NCBI GenBank assembly: GCA_016208685.1
Contig: JACQXM010000018.1
Location: forward strand, 1 to 64,000
Reading direction: 5' to 3'
DNA: 64,000 nt
Origin: Planctomycetota bacterium
Lineage (GTDB): Bacteria; Planctomycetota; Phycisphaerae; UBA1845
This document shows positions 37,330-46,814 of the stretch, piece by piece. Position 1 is the stretch's first letter; each line of letters opens with the position of its first letter. The translations under genes and the position numbers were made by a program. Below the pieces are notes generated by a model, which was not told the DNA's origin, ran no database searches, and saw only the letters and a list, made by a program, of their open reading frames with translations.

Positions 37330-40300
37330 ATGAAGTGGCATGCAACCGCAGGATGCTTGGTGCTGGGATTCGCAGCGATGGCGCCAGCCAAGGGGCGCGA
37401 GACGGAGCCAGCGCAGGCCGCCACCCCGGCGGACTCGACGCCCATCGTCCTGTCCGGTCAGATCGACGATAACTGTTCGGCGGGCGGCTTCAACCTCGGC
37501 ACGCTTGCCCGAGTGGGCAGCTTCAGCGGCAGCACTGTCGGCCTGGCAAACGACTACGGCTGCGACGCCGCGCCAGCGTGCGTACCCGCCTGTGGCGGCT
37601 GTAGCTTCTACGGCGGCGCGGCGCCGGACGGCATCGTCCGTTTCACGGTACCTGCCAGCGGATTGTGGACCTTTCGTTCCTGCGGCAGCGGGTTCGACTC
37701 CTCGTTGCAATTGCGCGGCGGCGGAGCATGCCCCGGAACGTCGTGTGTCGCCCAAGATGACGACGGCTGCACGGCCTGCAACCCGCCGTTTGAGGCGAAG
37801 ATTGTGGCATCGCTCACGTCGGGCACGACCTATTATCTGATCGTTGATGCCTACGACGGCACGGGAAACCCCTTCACCATTGAGCATTCCGGCCCCTGCA
37901 CCAACAACGCCGATTGCCAGGACGGCCTCTTCTGCAACGGAGCCGAGGTGTGTTCCGGCGGGCAATGCATGCCGGGAGCCCCGCCCTGCGGTGGTGCGAC
38001 GCCGTTCTGCGACGAAGCGTCGGACATATGTACCGGTTGCGCTGGGCCGGAAGATTGCAACGACAACAACGCCTGCACCACCGACCTGTGCGTCTCCGGA
38101 ACGTGCCTGTACGGCTTCGCCTACGACCCCGCCACGCAATGCTGCAACCCGGCAAGCGGCGCAACGACACCGCTCTCCGACGGAAATGAGTGCACCGCCG
38201 ACAACTGCAACACCGCCAACGGTCAGGTCAGCCACCCGCCGCTTCCCGGCGGCACGCCCTGCGGCGATCCCTCGGACACCGATTGCGACGATCCCGACAC
38301 TTGTAATGGGGCCGGCGCCTGCCTCCCCAACACTCTGGCCAACGGAACCGCCTGCGACGATGGGTTATTCTGCATCACCGGCGAAACCTGCTGGGGCGGA
38401 GTGTGCACCGGCTCGCCGCGAAACTGCGACGACGGGCTAGCCTGCACCAACGACTCCTGCAACGAAGGCAGCGCCAGTTGCGTCAGCGTCCCGGCCGCCG
38501 GTAATTGCGTGATCGCCGGAGCTTGTTACACCGACGGACAGTCCAACCCGGCCAACGCCTGCCAGGTGTGTATCTCCGGCAACAACGCTGCCGGCTGGTC
38601 CGACGTAACCGCCATTCCGTGCGTCTCCGACAACGACTGCCCGAATCAGCAATGTGACGAGGAGGCCGGTTTCTGCGCATGCGGCATCTGCGACCTCGCC
38701 ATCCTCCGCGCGCAGTCCAGCGGCCCCTGCACCTCCGACGACGACTGCGACGGCGTGGCCACCTGCATCCAAGGCGGCTGCTACGATCCCAAGAACCGGT
38801 ACATCAGCATTGAGCCCCCACCCTACGATCGCCCGATTCTGATCTCGGTTGGGTCCGACGACTGCCCCGGCATGTCCAAGTGGCTGGCGCAACCCAACGC
38901 CAACGGGGTCGCGCGGCTTTCCGACCTTCCCGTGGCCGTAGATTTCTCGACAGCGCCCGCCCTGATTCAGGTTGCCGACCAGGATATCGTCCCGGCGTCC
39001 GTGTACGTTCTCTGGGTCATTGACGCGGAAGACCCGTCGTGCTTTGCCGGGCCGGTGCGTATTCCGACGACCCCGCACCCCGCCCCGAAGGACTGGGGTG
39101 ACACCGTCGGCACACTCGTGGGCGGCGGGTGGACGGCGCCCAACGGCGTGGCCAACGTCAGCGACTTCGTCGCCGCCATGCAGCGCTTCCAGGGGCTGGC
39201 AACGGCGCCGCCGGTATCCTGGGTCGACGTGCACCCCGAAGTCCCCAACGGCATCGTCAACTTTAGTGACATCTTCATCCTCGTGAAGGCGTTCCAAGGC
39301 GAGATGTTCGCGCTCGGCGGCGTGCAGAACTGCGGCATGAGCGATTACGAAGCCGCCAACCGCGACGAACCGCTGCCTGTCGAGGAACTTCAGGAAAAGC
39401 CCGATTCCAGCCCTCCGCCCCGTGAAGATATCCACAAAGAAAAGAGGGAGGAGAAGCAGGAGGAGCGGAAGGAGGAGAAGAAGGAGGAGGCTAAGGACGA
39501 CGAAAAGAAAACCGACCCCGTCTACGCTTTCAGCGGTGAGTTTCTGGAAGACGTTGTCGACCTCCGTATCCCCGGCCGGGGGATGGACGTCGTCTGGGGT
39601 CGCAAGCATCGCTCCAAGGTCGGCCCCAACACCGCCATGGGCAACGGCTGGGATTTCTCCTACAACATCTACCTCGAAGCCTCCGGCGCCAACATGCTGG
39701 TGCACGACGGCCACTCGCGCAACGACCTTTTCACTCCCTACGGCGTAAACACCTGGGCCCGGGCCGAGTACCTCGCTCTGCTCACGCGAAACGCCGACGG
39801 CACCTTCACCCTGACCTACAGCAACAAGGGCAAGCTCAACTTCCGCGCCCTGGATGGCAGCCCGGCGGCGGGCAAAGCCAGCAGCATCGTGGATCGCAAC
39901 GGCAACACCATCAGCTTCAGCTACGACGCCGCGGGTCGCCTGACCACCATCCACGACACGCTGGACCTCGCCTCACACAACCGCGACATCACCATCGCCT
40001 ACAACGCCGACGGCAAGATCGCCTCGGTCACCGACTACACCGGCAGGCAGGTGGTGTACACCTACTACCAGACCGGCGACGCGGGCGGCTCCACCGGGGA
40101 CCTGAAGTCCGTCCGCTCGCCGGTCGTGGTGGGCACGCCCCACGGCAACGACTTCCCCGCTGGCAAGACGACCGTTTACACCTACACCAAAGGCTTCGCC
40201 GACGAGCGTCTGAACCACAACCTGCTCACCATCACCGATCCTAACGGGCAGACGTATCTTCAGAACATCTACGCCCACACCGTGGCGCCCACGGACTCGC

Positions 40301-43300
40301 GCTACACGCAGGACCCGGCGAACATCAACTTCGACCGCGTGGTGCGTCAGGTCTGGGGGTACCCCTGGGATACCGTGGACTTCGTGTACAAGCCGCAGAC
40401 GCCTACGCCCGCCAACGGCTTTGCGGTGATGAAGACCTTCGTCCGCGACCGTGCCGGCAACGTCGATGAGAACTTCTTCGACGCCGGCAATCGCGTGGTC
40501 ATCGCCCGGCGGTATACCGGCCGAGCGGACAACCTCCTGCCCACCGACCTGGACACCGCATCCAACCCGCCGGTGAACCCCGTCCGGGTCACCGATCCGC
40601 CCTATTTCGAAACCCGCTACCGTTGGAATAAGGACTCGCTCAACGTGGCGACCATTTACCCCAACGGCAATGAGGATCGACTGGTGTACGACACCGGCAG
40701 CGGCAATCGCCGTTCTCAGGGAAACCTGCTGCAATACTGCCGGCTGCCCGGCCCGCTGGGCGGAGACCAGTTGCAAATCTGCGAATCGTACGAATACGAC
40801 CCTCTGCTCAACGGCGATACCAACCTCGTCACGGCCGTAACTGACGGCCGGGGCAATACCTTCCGCCACACCTATGACACCCGCGGGAACCGCACCCACA
40901 CCCAGGGGCGCATCGCCACCGTGGTGGAGGACTGGGAATACAACGCCTACGGCCAAGTGACGGCGCACATTCACCCGGACAACGGCAGCGGCAGCCGCCG
41001 ACGCGACGAGTTCACCTACTACGCCAGCGGCGCGGGAAACGGGTTTCTGGAGCGCAGCGTCGTCGCCGCGGCGAACCTCTCCCTGACCACGAGGTATGAG
41101 TATGACTCCCTGGGGCGGGTGACCCGGAGCATCGACCCGCTCGGCCACGACACGCAGTACGTGTACAACACGCTGGACCAGACGGTACGCAGGATCTCTC
41201 GCGCGGTCGTCCCCGGCAGCGGGCCGCGCTACCAGACGGACACCTTCTACGACGCCAACGACAACGTCGTCCGCGTGGACGTGCAGAACGTGAGCGAGGC
41301 CGGCGTGCTCCAGCCCAACACGCACCTCTCAACCATCTACGAATATGAGATTCTGAACTTCCGCACCCGCGTGTGCGAAGAAGTGGGCAGCGCTGCGCTG
41401 CCCCCGACGCAGCTTACCTGCGCCGGGCTCTCTCCGGCGCAGTTCGTGATCACCGAGTTCTACTACGACCCCAACCGCAACCGCCAGGAAGTGTGGAAGG
41501 GCGAGGCGGTCAACGGCAATCAGCAGAACAACACGGAATTCTATGCCTTCGACGAACGCGACCTCGTTTATTGGATGGGCCGCTCACCCGCCGTCGCCGG
41601 ACAGGCGTCCACCAAGGTCGACTACGACGGCAACGGCAACATCACCGTTATTCACGAAGGTATTGAGGATGCGCCGCGCGTAAGCTACACCGCCTACGAC
41701 GGCTACAACCGACCCATTCGCCGGGAGGACCCCAGTGCCAACGTCACGGGACTGCACTACGACGCCAATGGGAATCTCACGGAGAAAAGCACAGAGGGCG
41801 AGCTTTACGACTACGCCGGCTCGGCCCAGAACGTGCCGCTCTTCCGGGCGACCTATGCGTACGACGGCCTGGATCGCCTCATCACCCAAACGCTCGACTA
41901 CTTCGACCCCCGCACCGGCGCTCCCATCGGATCGGGAACGTCACAGACGACGTGGTTCTACAATGACAACTCGCAGGTGGTGCGCGTGCTGGATGACAAC
42001 GGCGAGCAGATGCTCGTGAGCTATGACCCCGCGAATCGCCGCAAGGTGGTCACCGACGCCGAGGGTAATACGCGGACCTACGGCTACGACGCCGGGTCCA
42101 ACGTCATCTCCCTCGTCGACGCCGAGGTCTCACAGCTTACCGGCGCGACGCAAACCTACGTGTCGGCCTACAACTACGACGGGCTGGATCGCCTGATCTC
42201 CCACACCGACATCGTGGGCAACACCACGAGCTACGCCTACGATTCGCGCGGCAACCGGACCGTACGTACCGACGCCGCCGGCCGGCAGACCCGCTACGAG
42301 TACGACGGGCTCGATCGCCTGATCTACACCGTTCGCGACATGAACGGCAACGGCGCGATACTCACCGACCTCGCCGACATCCTCACCGGCCAGGCGTGGG
42401 ACGACTCGTCGCGGCTGGTGTCGCAGTCGGACGACAACGGCAACGTGACAAGCTACGATTACGACGGCCTGGACCGCCTCATCGCCACCCACTACGCGGA
42501 CGGCACCGTTCACACCCGAACCTACGACGTGCACGACAACGTCGTCGGCACCACCGACGCCAACGGCAGCGTCACGATCAACTACTTCGACCGCAACAAC
42601 CGCCTGTGGGCCCGCTTCGTCACCCCCGGCCTGGGCGTGTCGGAGGACACCACCTTCGAGACCTACTACTACGACGGCCTGGATCGGCTCGTCTACGCGC
42701 ACAACGACGCCGCCACCGTCCACCGGGCGTTCGACTCCACTTCCAACCTGCTCGAGGAGAAGATCAACAACATCCCCACCGTTTCCACGTACGATGGCGT
42801 GGGCAACAAGCTCACCTGCGAATATCCGGGGGGGCGCCTGCTCAGCTACGACTACGACGGGTTGGATCGGCTGCTCTCCATTAACGAAGGCGGCAACTCC
42901 ATCGCCGAATACAAGCACGTCGGACCCGGCCGCGTAGAGCGCCGCGATCTGGACAACGGAACCCGCCTGGACCTGACGTACGACGGAATCGCCAACGCCC
43001 CCGGCGACTTCGGCTTCAAGCAGATCATCCGCACCAAACACTCCGTCATTGCCGGCGGGGGGCTCGTCGATGACCGCTCGTACGTCTGGGACCGCGTGCA
43101 GAACAAGACGCAGCGCAAGGACACCCGCGCCGGCGGGCCGCGGTTGACGCATGACTACCAGTACGACGCGAACGATCGCCTGACGCGGGCTACGGCGAAG
43201 GACGCGAGCAACGTGGTGATCCGCGACACCACCTACGACCTTGACGGTGTGGGAAATCGCACCACCGTCACCGGCGGCCCTGGTGCCGGCGCCTACACCA

Positions 43301-44592
43301 TGCTCGCCCTGACCCCCAATCCCGCCGACCGTCAGGTCAATCAGTACACCATCACGCCCTATGAAACGCGCACCTACGACGCCAACGGCAACCTCATCGA
43401 TCTCGACGCGGGCATCCCCTCCGGGCCGTTGTTCACCTACGACTATCGCAACCGCCTGGTGTTGGTGTTCTATCCTCCCAGCGGTAAGACGGACGTGTAT
43501 CGCTACGACGCGCTGGGGCGGCGGATCGAGAAAGTGCGCGACGTGGGCGGGGCCAACCTCACCACCCGCTACTTCTACGACGGCTGGCACGTCATCGAAG
43601 AACAGGACGGCGCCGGCAGCACCCTGGCCACCTACGTCCACGGCGGGGCGGTGGATGAACTGCTCACCATGCAGCGCGGCGGGGCGGACTACTACTATCA
43701 CGCCGACGACCTGGGGAGCATCATGGCCGTCAGCAACGCCGCCGGCGCGGTGGTGGAGCGCTATGAGTACGGCGACTACGGACTGCCGCAGTTTCTCGAC
43801 GCCGCGGGCAGTCCTCTGCCCGTGCAGGCCTCGGCCATCGGCAACGCCTACCACTTCACCGGCCGGGAGTACGACCTCGAGACCCGCCTGTACAACTTCC
43901 GCACCCGCTACCTCGACCCCCGCGCCGGCCGCTTCATCACCCGCGACACCATCGGCATCTGGGGCGACGAAAGCAACCTGGGGAATGGGTATACGTATTG
44001 TGGGAATAATCCGGGGAGTCGAACAGACCGCTTCGGACTGGTGGCTGATGAGCCCGTCCCGGCCAATGCAGCGGCGCTTCAAGACGCCTTGGGTGCAATT
44101 GCCGAACAGGCTGAGAGATTGGAACGAACAAGACAGGCATTACGGGAAACGACGGCCTTAACGACTAGCGGCGCGGCTGGGGAGGCCCGCAGAGAAAACC
44201 TCCGGCGACTAGGCAAGGAGGAACGAGAGAAGGAAAACAAACTGAAGGCGATGAAGGAAGCTGCAGGGAAGGCGATCAAGAAGCTCAAGGGAACGCTAAC
44301 GCCAGAAGAGCAGAAGAAACTCGTCGATAAGATCGAGGAGTTAGTAGAGAAACTGGGAATGGACAAAGCAATGTCGGCAACTCATCCCACTCGTGGAACC
44401 TCAATGCCCGTTCCTAAATTGATAGCGGAGGCCCGCAAGAAGGCGTCCGCCGCAGAAAACGCAAGGGCGGCAGGCAAGCCAGACGAACGCGCTGACCAGA
44501 ATGAGAGAGATTTCTCCACACACGTCGTTACCGGTTTTCTACAGGGGATCCAGTCGAAGGCAACAGGTTCTGAAAGGATCCCCGGAGACTAG
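37330..44592 (+). CDS. Giant secreted RHS/YD-repeat protein
   Basis: This is a 2,420-residue exported protein. A signal peptide (LVLGFAAMAPAKG) is followed by a pre-peptidase C-terminal-like beta domain (about 40-185: GLWTFRSCGSGFDSSLQL, TYYLIVDAYDG), Cys-rich DCNDNNACTTDLC-type repeats (185-485) and a full PKNR/AFQG module in mid-protein (487-667). A Glu/Lys linker (about 680-725) leads to the RHS core with many YDGLDRL and YDANGNL units (730-2235). The core ends in the canonical RYLDPRAGRFITRDTIGIWG...NNPG...DRFGL closure. The last 183 residues (44041 on) are a Lys/Glu-rich helical tip of unknown function encoded by clearly lower-GC DNA. RHS proteins form shells that carry a C-terminal toxin or effector. 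No immunity gene is recognisable downstream. Confidence 0.93.
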   Translation: MKWHATAGCLVLGFAAMAPAKGRETEPAQAATPADSTPIVLSGQIDDNCSAGGFNLGTLARVGSFSGSTVGLANDYGCDAAPACVPACGGCSFYGGAAPDGIVRFTVPASGLWTFRSCGSGFDSSLQLRGGGACPGTSCVAQDDDGCTACNPPFEAKIVASLTSGTTYYLIVDAYDGTGNPFTIEHSGPCTNNADCQDGLFCNGAEVCSGGQCMPGAPPCGGATPFCDEASDICTGCAGPEDCNDNNACTTDLCVSGTCLYGFAYDPATQCCNPASGATTPLSDGNECTADNCNTANGQVSHPPLPGGTPCGDPSDTDCDDPDTCNGAGACLPNTLANGTACDDGLFCITGETCWGGVCTGSPRNCDDGLACTNDSCNEGSASCVSVPAAGNCVIAGACYTDGQSNPANACQVCISGNNAAGWSDVTAIPCVSDNDCPNQQCDEEAGFCACGICDLAILRAQSSGPCTSDDDCDGVATCIQGGCYDPKNRYISIEPPPYDRPILISVGSDDCPGMSKWLAQPNANGVARLSDLPVAVDFSTAPALIQVADQDIVPASVYVLWVIDAEDPSCFAGPVRIPTTPHPAPKDWGDTVGTLVGGGWTAPNGVANVSDFVAAMQRFQGLATAPPVSWVDVHPEVPNGIVNFSDIFILVKAFQGEMFALGGVQNCGMSDYEAANRDEPLPVEELQEKPDSSPPPREDIHKEKREEKQEERKEEKKEEAKDDEKKTDPVYAFSGEFLEDVVDLRIPGRGMDVVWGRKHRSKVGPNTAMGNGWDFSYNIYLEASGANMLVHDGHSRNDLFTPYGVNTWARAEYLALLTRNADGTFTLTYSNKGKLNFRALDGSPAAGKASSIVDRNGNTISFSYDAAGRLTTIHDTLDLASHNRDITIAYNADGKIASVTDYTGRQVVYTYYQTGDAGGSTGDLKSVRSPVVVGTPHGNDFPAGKTTVYTYTKGFADERLNHNLLTITDPNGQTYLQNIYAHTVAPTDSRYTQDPANINFDRVVRQVWGYPWDTVDFVYKPQTPTPANGFAVMKTFVRDRAGNVDENFFDAGNRVVIARRYTGRADNLLPTDLDTASNPPVNPVRVTDPPYFETRYRWNKDSLNVATIYPNGNEDRLVYDTGSGNRRSQGNLLQYCRLPGPLGGDQLQICESYEYDPLLNGDTNLVTAVTDGRGNTFRHTYDTRGNRTHTQGRIATVVEDWEYNAYGQVTAHIHPDNGSGSRRRDEFTYYASGAGNGFLERSVVAAANLSLTTRYEYDSLGRVTRSIDPLGHDTQYVYNTLDQTVRRISRAVVPGSGPRYQTDTFYDANDNVVRVDVQNVSEAGVLQPNTHLSTIYEYEILNFRTRVCEEVGSAALPPTQLTCAGLSPAQFVITEFYYDPNRNRQEVWKGEAVNGNQQNNTEFYAFDERDLVYWMGRSPAVAGQASTKVDYDGNGNITVIHEGIEDAPRVSYTAYDGYNRPIRREDPSANVTGLHYDANGNLTEKSTEGELYDYAGSAQNVPLFRATYAYDGLDRLITQTLDYFDPRTGAPIGSGTSQTTWFYNDNSQVVRVLDDNGEQMLVSYDPANRRKVVTDAEGNTRTYGYDAGSNVISLVDAEVSQLTGATQTYVSAYNYDGLDRLISHTDIVGNTTSYAYDSRGNRTVRTDAAGRQTRYEYDGLDRLIYTVRDMNGNGAILTDLADILTGQAWDDSSRLVSQSDDNGNVTSYDYDGLDRLIATHYADGTVHTRTYDVHDNVVGTTDANGSVTINYFDRNNRLWARFVTPGLGVSEDTTFETYYYDGLDRLVYAHNDAATVHRAFDSTSNLLEEKINNIPTVSTYDGVGNKLTCEYPGGRLLSYDYDGLDRLLSINEGGNSIAEYKHVGPGRVERRDLDNGTRLDLTYDGIANAPGDFGFKQIIRTKHSVIAGGGLVDDRSYVWDRVQNKTQRKDTRAGGPRLTHDYQYDANDRLTRATAKDASNVVIRDTTYDLDGVGNRTTVTGGPGAGAYTMLALTPNPADRQVNQYTITPYETRTYDANGNLIDLDAGIPSGPLFTYDYRNRLVLVFYPPSGKTDVYRYDALGRRIEKVRDVGGANLTTRYFYDGWHVIEEQDGAGSTLATYVHGGAVDELLTMQRGGADYYYHADDLGSIMAVSNAAGAVVERYEYGDYGLPQFLDAAGSPLPVQASAIGNAYHFTGREYDLETRLYNFRTRYLDPRAGRFITRDTIGIWGDESNLGNGYTYCGNNPGSRTDRFGLVADEPVPANAAALQDALGAIAEQAERLERTRQALRETTALTTSGAAGEARRENLRRLGKEEREKENKLKAMKEAAGKAIKKLKGTLTPEEQKKLVDKIEELVEKLGMDKAMSATHPTRGTSMPVPKLIAEARKKASAAENARAAGKPDERADQNERDFSTHVVTGFLQGIQSKATGSERIPGD

Positions 44593-44784
44593 GACGATCG
44601 ATGGACGGTTTGCCAATTGATCGCCGACGCACCGCCTCGGCGATGCGGGAGTCGAATCGACGCGCAAACCGCGTGCGATGGATGCGAGGAAGTTAGAGCG
44701 ACCGGGTGGCCCACCGCTTCCGCGCTGGAAGAGCCGAATGTTCCGCCAATGAGGAATGGCGAATTCGGAATGCGGAAACAGAGC

Positions 44785-44804
44785 CGCGACCGTGAGGGAG
44801 CGGG
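44785..44804. repeat. CGCGACCG..AGGGAGC dispersed motif, copy 2
   Basis: CGCGACCGTGAGGGAGCGGG, matching 29833-29852 at 17 of 20 bases. From memory such strings are frequent between planctomycete genes; no search was run. Confidence 0.4.
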
Positions 44805-44946
44805 CAGCGCACGCAACGCGGCGGTATACGATCCGTACCGCGAGTGCCAACGAGCGGTCACTCGCACATTCTTCGAGGGATCCGCACCACCCGATGCACG
44901 GCTCGTCCGCCCTACGGGCGGGAGCGGTTTGAGAAGGGTCCGATCC

Positions 44947-44967
44947 CCAGGGGCTCAAAGCCCCTGG
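44947..44967. repeat. Perfect 9-bp stem hairpin
   Basis: CCAGGGGCT, loop CAA, AGCCCCTGG. It could end transcription of the RHS gene 350 bases upstream, but there is no T-run. Confidence 0.45.
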
Positions 44968-45177
44968 CAACGCCCGCCGGCCCTCCGGGCCGTGGGCCGA
45001 TCCTCGCCGATGGGACGCAGGCGATAGCATGGCGTTCCTGGTTCTTTCAGCGGCATGCTACGGCCTCCGGAAACGGTAGACTACCGTTTGCGTCCGGCTT
45101 CTAGGCCGCACTGCCCTACGCAGAACAGGTGCGCTAAGCATATCGCTCGTGCGAGATTCCCATCTTGCACGCACGGA

Positions 45178-45201
45178 GATTGGAGACGAAGGGATTCGAA
45201 C
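45178..45201. repeat. attL core (24-bp direct repeat)
   Basis: Begins GATTGGAGACGAAGG and ends GATTCGAAC; identical to 54433-54456. It is a copy of the last 21 bases of the tRNA-Ala gene plus three flanking bases. Confidence 0.92.
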
Positions 45202-45540
45202 ACCCCCCGAGAACACCAGGGAAAACGGCGTTCTCGCCGAGTAGGCGCAGCAAAAAGCGCAGCATTTGAGCCGCAATTCGATCCCCAAGCCGACCGCGCC
45301 GCAGCATCCGGCACCGGGACGGGCCGCGCCCTGCCGGCCGACCTTCCGGGACCGGGCACTCGTCAAACACCACCGGCCGGGAGCGGACCCGGAGCGGCCG
45401 CGGACAGCTCGCCGGCAAAGCCCGCGGGCGGGGACTTCGCCGAAGCGCTCGCCCTGATTGCCCGGCTGCCGGGGCTGACCGACGCGGAGCGGGCCGAGGC
45501 CGTGCGGCGGCTGCTGGCTGCGAGGGTGAGCGGAGGGTAG
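45178..45540 (+). CDS. Left-end open frame, probable integrase C-terminus in the circle
   Basis: The frame is open from before the attL core to TAG at 45538-45540 and encodes 112 residues after the core. It has no credible start inside the element. Across the 24-bp core it reads DWRRRDSN, exactly the frame in which the recombinase at the other end reads the same core. Excision would therefore fuse this segment in frame to recombinase residue 422, giving a protein of about 542 residues. The segment is basic at first (GKRRSRRVGAAKSA), then Pro/Ala-rich, then ends in a helix-like stretch (EALALIARLPGLTDAERAEA). If not used this way it would be a fragment without a start. Confidence 0.5.
   Translation, partial: DWRRRDSNTPREHQGKRRSRRVGAAKSAAFEPQFDPQADRAAASGTGTGRALPADLPGPGTRQTPPAGSGPGAAADSSPAKPAGGDFAEALALIARLPGLTDAERAEAVRRLLAARVSGG
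45243..45264 (+). repeat. Arm-type direct repeat, left copy
   Basis: A 22-bp sequence built of two GCGCAGCA octamers separated by AAAA, preceded by AG. It is identical to 54290-54311. It lies 41 bases inside the attL core. The two copies are translated in different frames, so the conservation is at DNA level. Confidence 0.75.
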
Positions 45541-45634
45541 GGGGGTCAGAATTCTGGTGTTTGCGGCGGCGTTGACCCTGGCACAGGGCCGCGCACCGTT
45601 TCGAGGGTTTTCCGAAAGCAACTGGAGGCGAAGA

Positions 45635-46213
45635 ATGGGCTTACGTGGACCATTGCCGGAATCGGCCGAGGGGCTCTGGCTTCGCGGGAGCGGGTTGGCG
45701 GCGGGGCGAGGACCGACCGAGGCGGTTCGGGCGCCGGGAGTCCCCCAGCCCCCGCCGTGGCTAGGGGCGGACGCCCGTAAGTACTGGGATGAAATCGTGC
45801 CGCAGCTCAGCGCGGGCGGGCGTGTGGGCTTTCTCGATTCGACCGTGCTGGGCCGCTACGCGACCCTGCTGGCCGAGTCGGTGAAGCTGGCCGCGTGGCT
45901 GAAGGAACAAGGCGAAACCTACGAACGCCGCTCCAACCGCGGCGGCGTGACGACCCGGCTACGCCCGGAAGCCGGATTGCTGCTGCGGATCGAGAAGCAG
46001 CTCCTAGCGCTCGAAGACCGGATCGGTATGAACCCTTTGGCGCGGGCGCGACTCGGCATTCCGCCCCAATCTGAAACCGGTAGCCCGGCCGGGCGTTTCT
46101 TCGCCCCGCCGCGTCCCGGCGACGCCGCTACGGCCGAAGGTGACAGGCCGGGGGGAGCTACCGAGGACGGCGCATCGCCGGACGACACGGGGGACGTCGG
46201 CCGTGGGCGATAA
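45635..46213 (+). CDS. Phage terminase small subunit, P27-like
   Basis: This 192-residue protein starts at ATG 45635 with GGAGG six bases upstream. The N-terminus MGLRGPLPES, followed by PPPWLGADARKYWDEIVPQL and LDSTVLGRYATLLAESVKLAAWL, fits the P27-type small terminase (Terminase_4), which recognises phage DNA for packaging. The C-terminal 50 residues are low-complexity. No large subunit follows, which in phage satellites is typical: the small subunit redirects the helper phage's packaging motor. Confidence 0.8.
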   Translation: MGLRGPLPESAEGLWLRGSGLAAGRGPTEAVRAPGVPQPPPWLGADARKYWDEIVPQLSAGGRVGFLDSTVLGRYATLLAESVKLAAWLKEQGETYERRSNRGGVTTRLRPEAGLLLRIEKQLLALEDRIGMNPLARARLGIPPQSETGSPAGRFFAPPRPGDAATAEGDRPGGATEDGASPDDTGDVGRGR

Positions 46214-46571
46214 TCCGTCACCAAACGGCGATAACGGACGCGACGCTGCCGGGCGGTTCGCTCCGGGCAACGCCGGCGGACCCGGGAACCCACGCGCCCG
46301 GCATTCGGCGGCGCTGCGGCGGGCATTGTTGGAGGCGGTAAGCGATGACGACATCCGGCTCGTGGTGGAAAAACTCGTCGAGCTGGCCAAAGCGGGCGAC
46401 TTGGCGGCAATCCGGGAGCTGCTTGACCGCACCATCGGCCGGCCCGCGCCGGTGAGCGAATTCGACGTGCCCCCAGTGCAGATCACCATCGGCCCGGACC
46501 GCGTGTTTCCCGAGCCGCCGGGCGGGTACGAATCCTACCGCGCGGGCGATTCCCCGGCGGAAGTGCTGTAG
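46203..46571 (+). CDS. GRFAPGN-type phage-associated protein
   Basis: A protein of about 122 residues; the GTG at 46203 overlaps the end of the terminase gene, with GGGGGA upstream (an ATG at 46140 is an alternative). GRFAPGNAGGPGNPRARHSAALRRALLEA resembles the DUF5681-type proteins found beside terminases in phages and prophages. A helical region (IRLVVEKLVELAKAGDLAAIRELLDRTIG) follows and then a Pro-rich tail. The function is unknown; the context suggests DNA packaging or regulation. Confidence 0.65.
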   Translation: MGDNPSPNGDNGRDAAGRFAPGNAGGPGNPRARHSAALRRALLEAVSDDDIRLVVEKLVELAKAGDLAAIRELLDRTIGRPAPVSEFDVPPVQITIGPDRVFPEPPGGYESYRAGDSPAEVL

Positions 46572-46814
46572 CAGCCTACGGGAATCTCCAGCTCCGCCGC
46601 ATTGCATTCCATCGCCGGTTTCGCTACACTCTCGCCGTGCAACGCTCGTTGAATCCGAAACGTACCTGACCAAACGCCGCGCGACCTGCGGAACCCAGTC
46701 TTGCGACCGGCGTTGCACAACCGGAGGCCGCGCGGCTTTGCGCTACCAGTGCGGGCGAACGCACGCACGTACGTAACCCGTCCCGCTCGGCAGCCCTGTT
46801 TGGAGGGCCGAACC

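Larger units (their letters stand above)
44593..45177. other. Intergenic region with hairpins and dispersed motif
   Basis: No gene supported. Three short hairpins are present: CCGCCC/GGGCGG (44907-44921), CCAGGGGCT/AGCCCCTGG (44947-44967) and CGGCCC/GGGCCG (44978-44992). The dispersed CGCGACCG motif is at 44785-44804. Confidence 0.5.

Noticed and set aside
38437-44082. Several long open frames antisense to the RHS gene
   Set aside because: They mirror repetitive YD units and the Glu/Lys linker (giving Leu/Phe runs); none has a start site or domain.
44593-45177. Immunity gene for the RHS tip
   Set aside because: No open frame with ribosome site and protein-like composition is present; the region is hairpins and a dispersed motif.
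45635-46571. A complete prophage packaging module
   Set aside because: Only a small terminase and an accessory protein are present; no large terminase, portal, protease or capsid sequence was found in the element.
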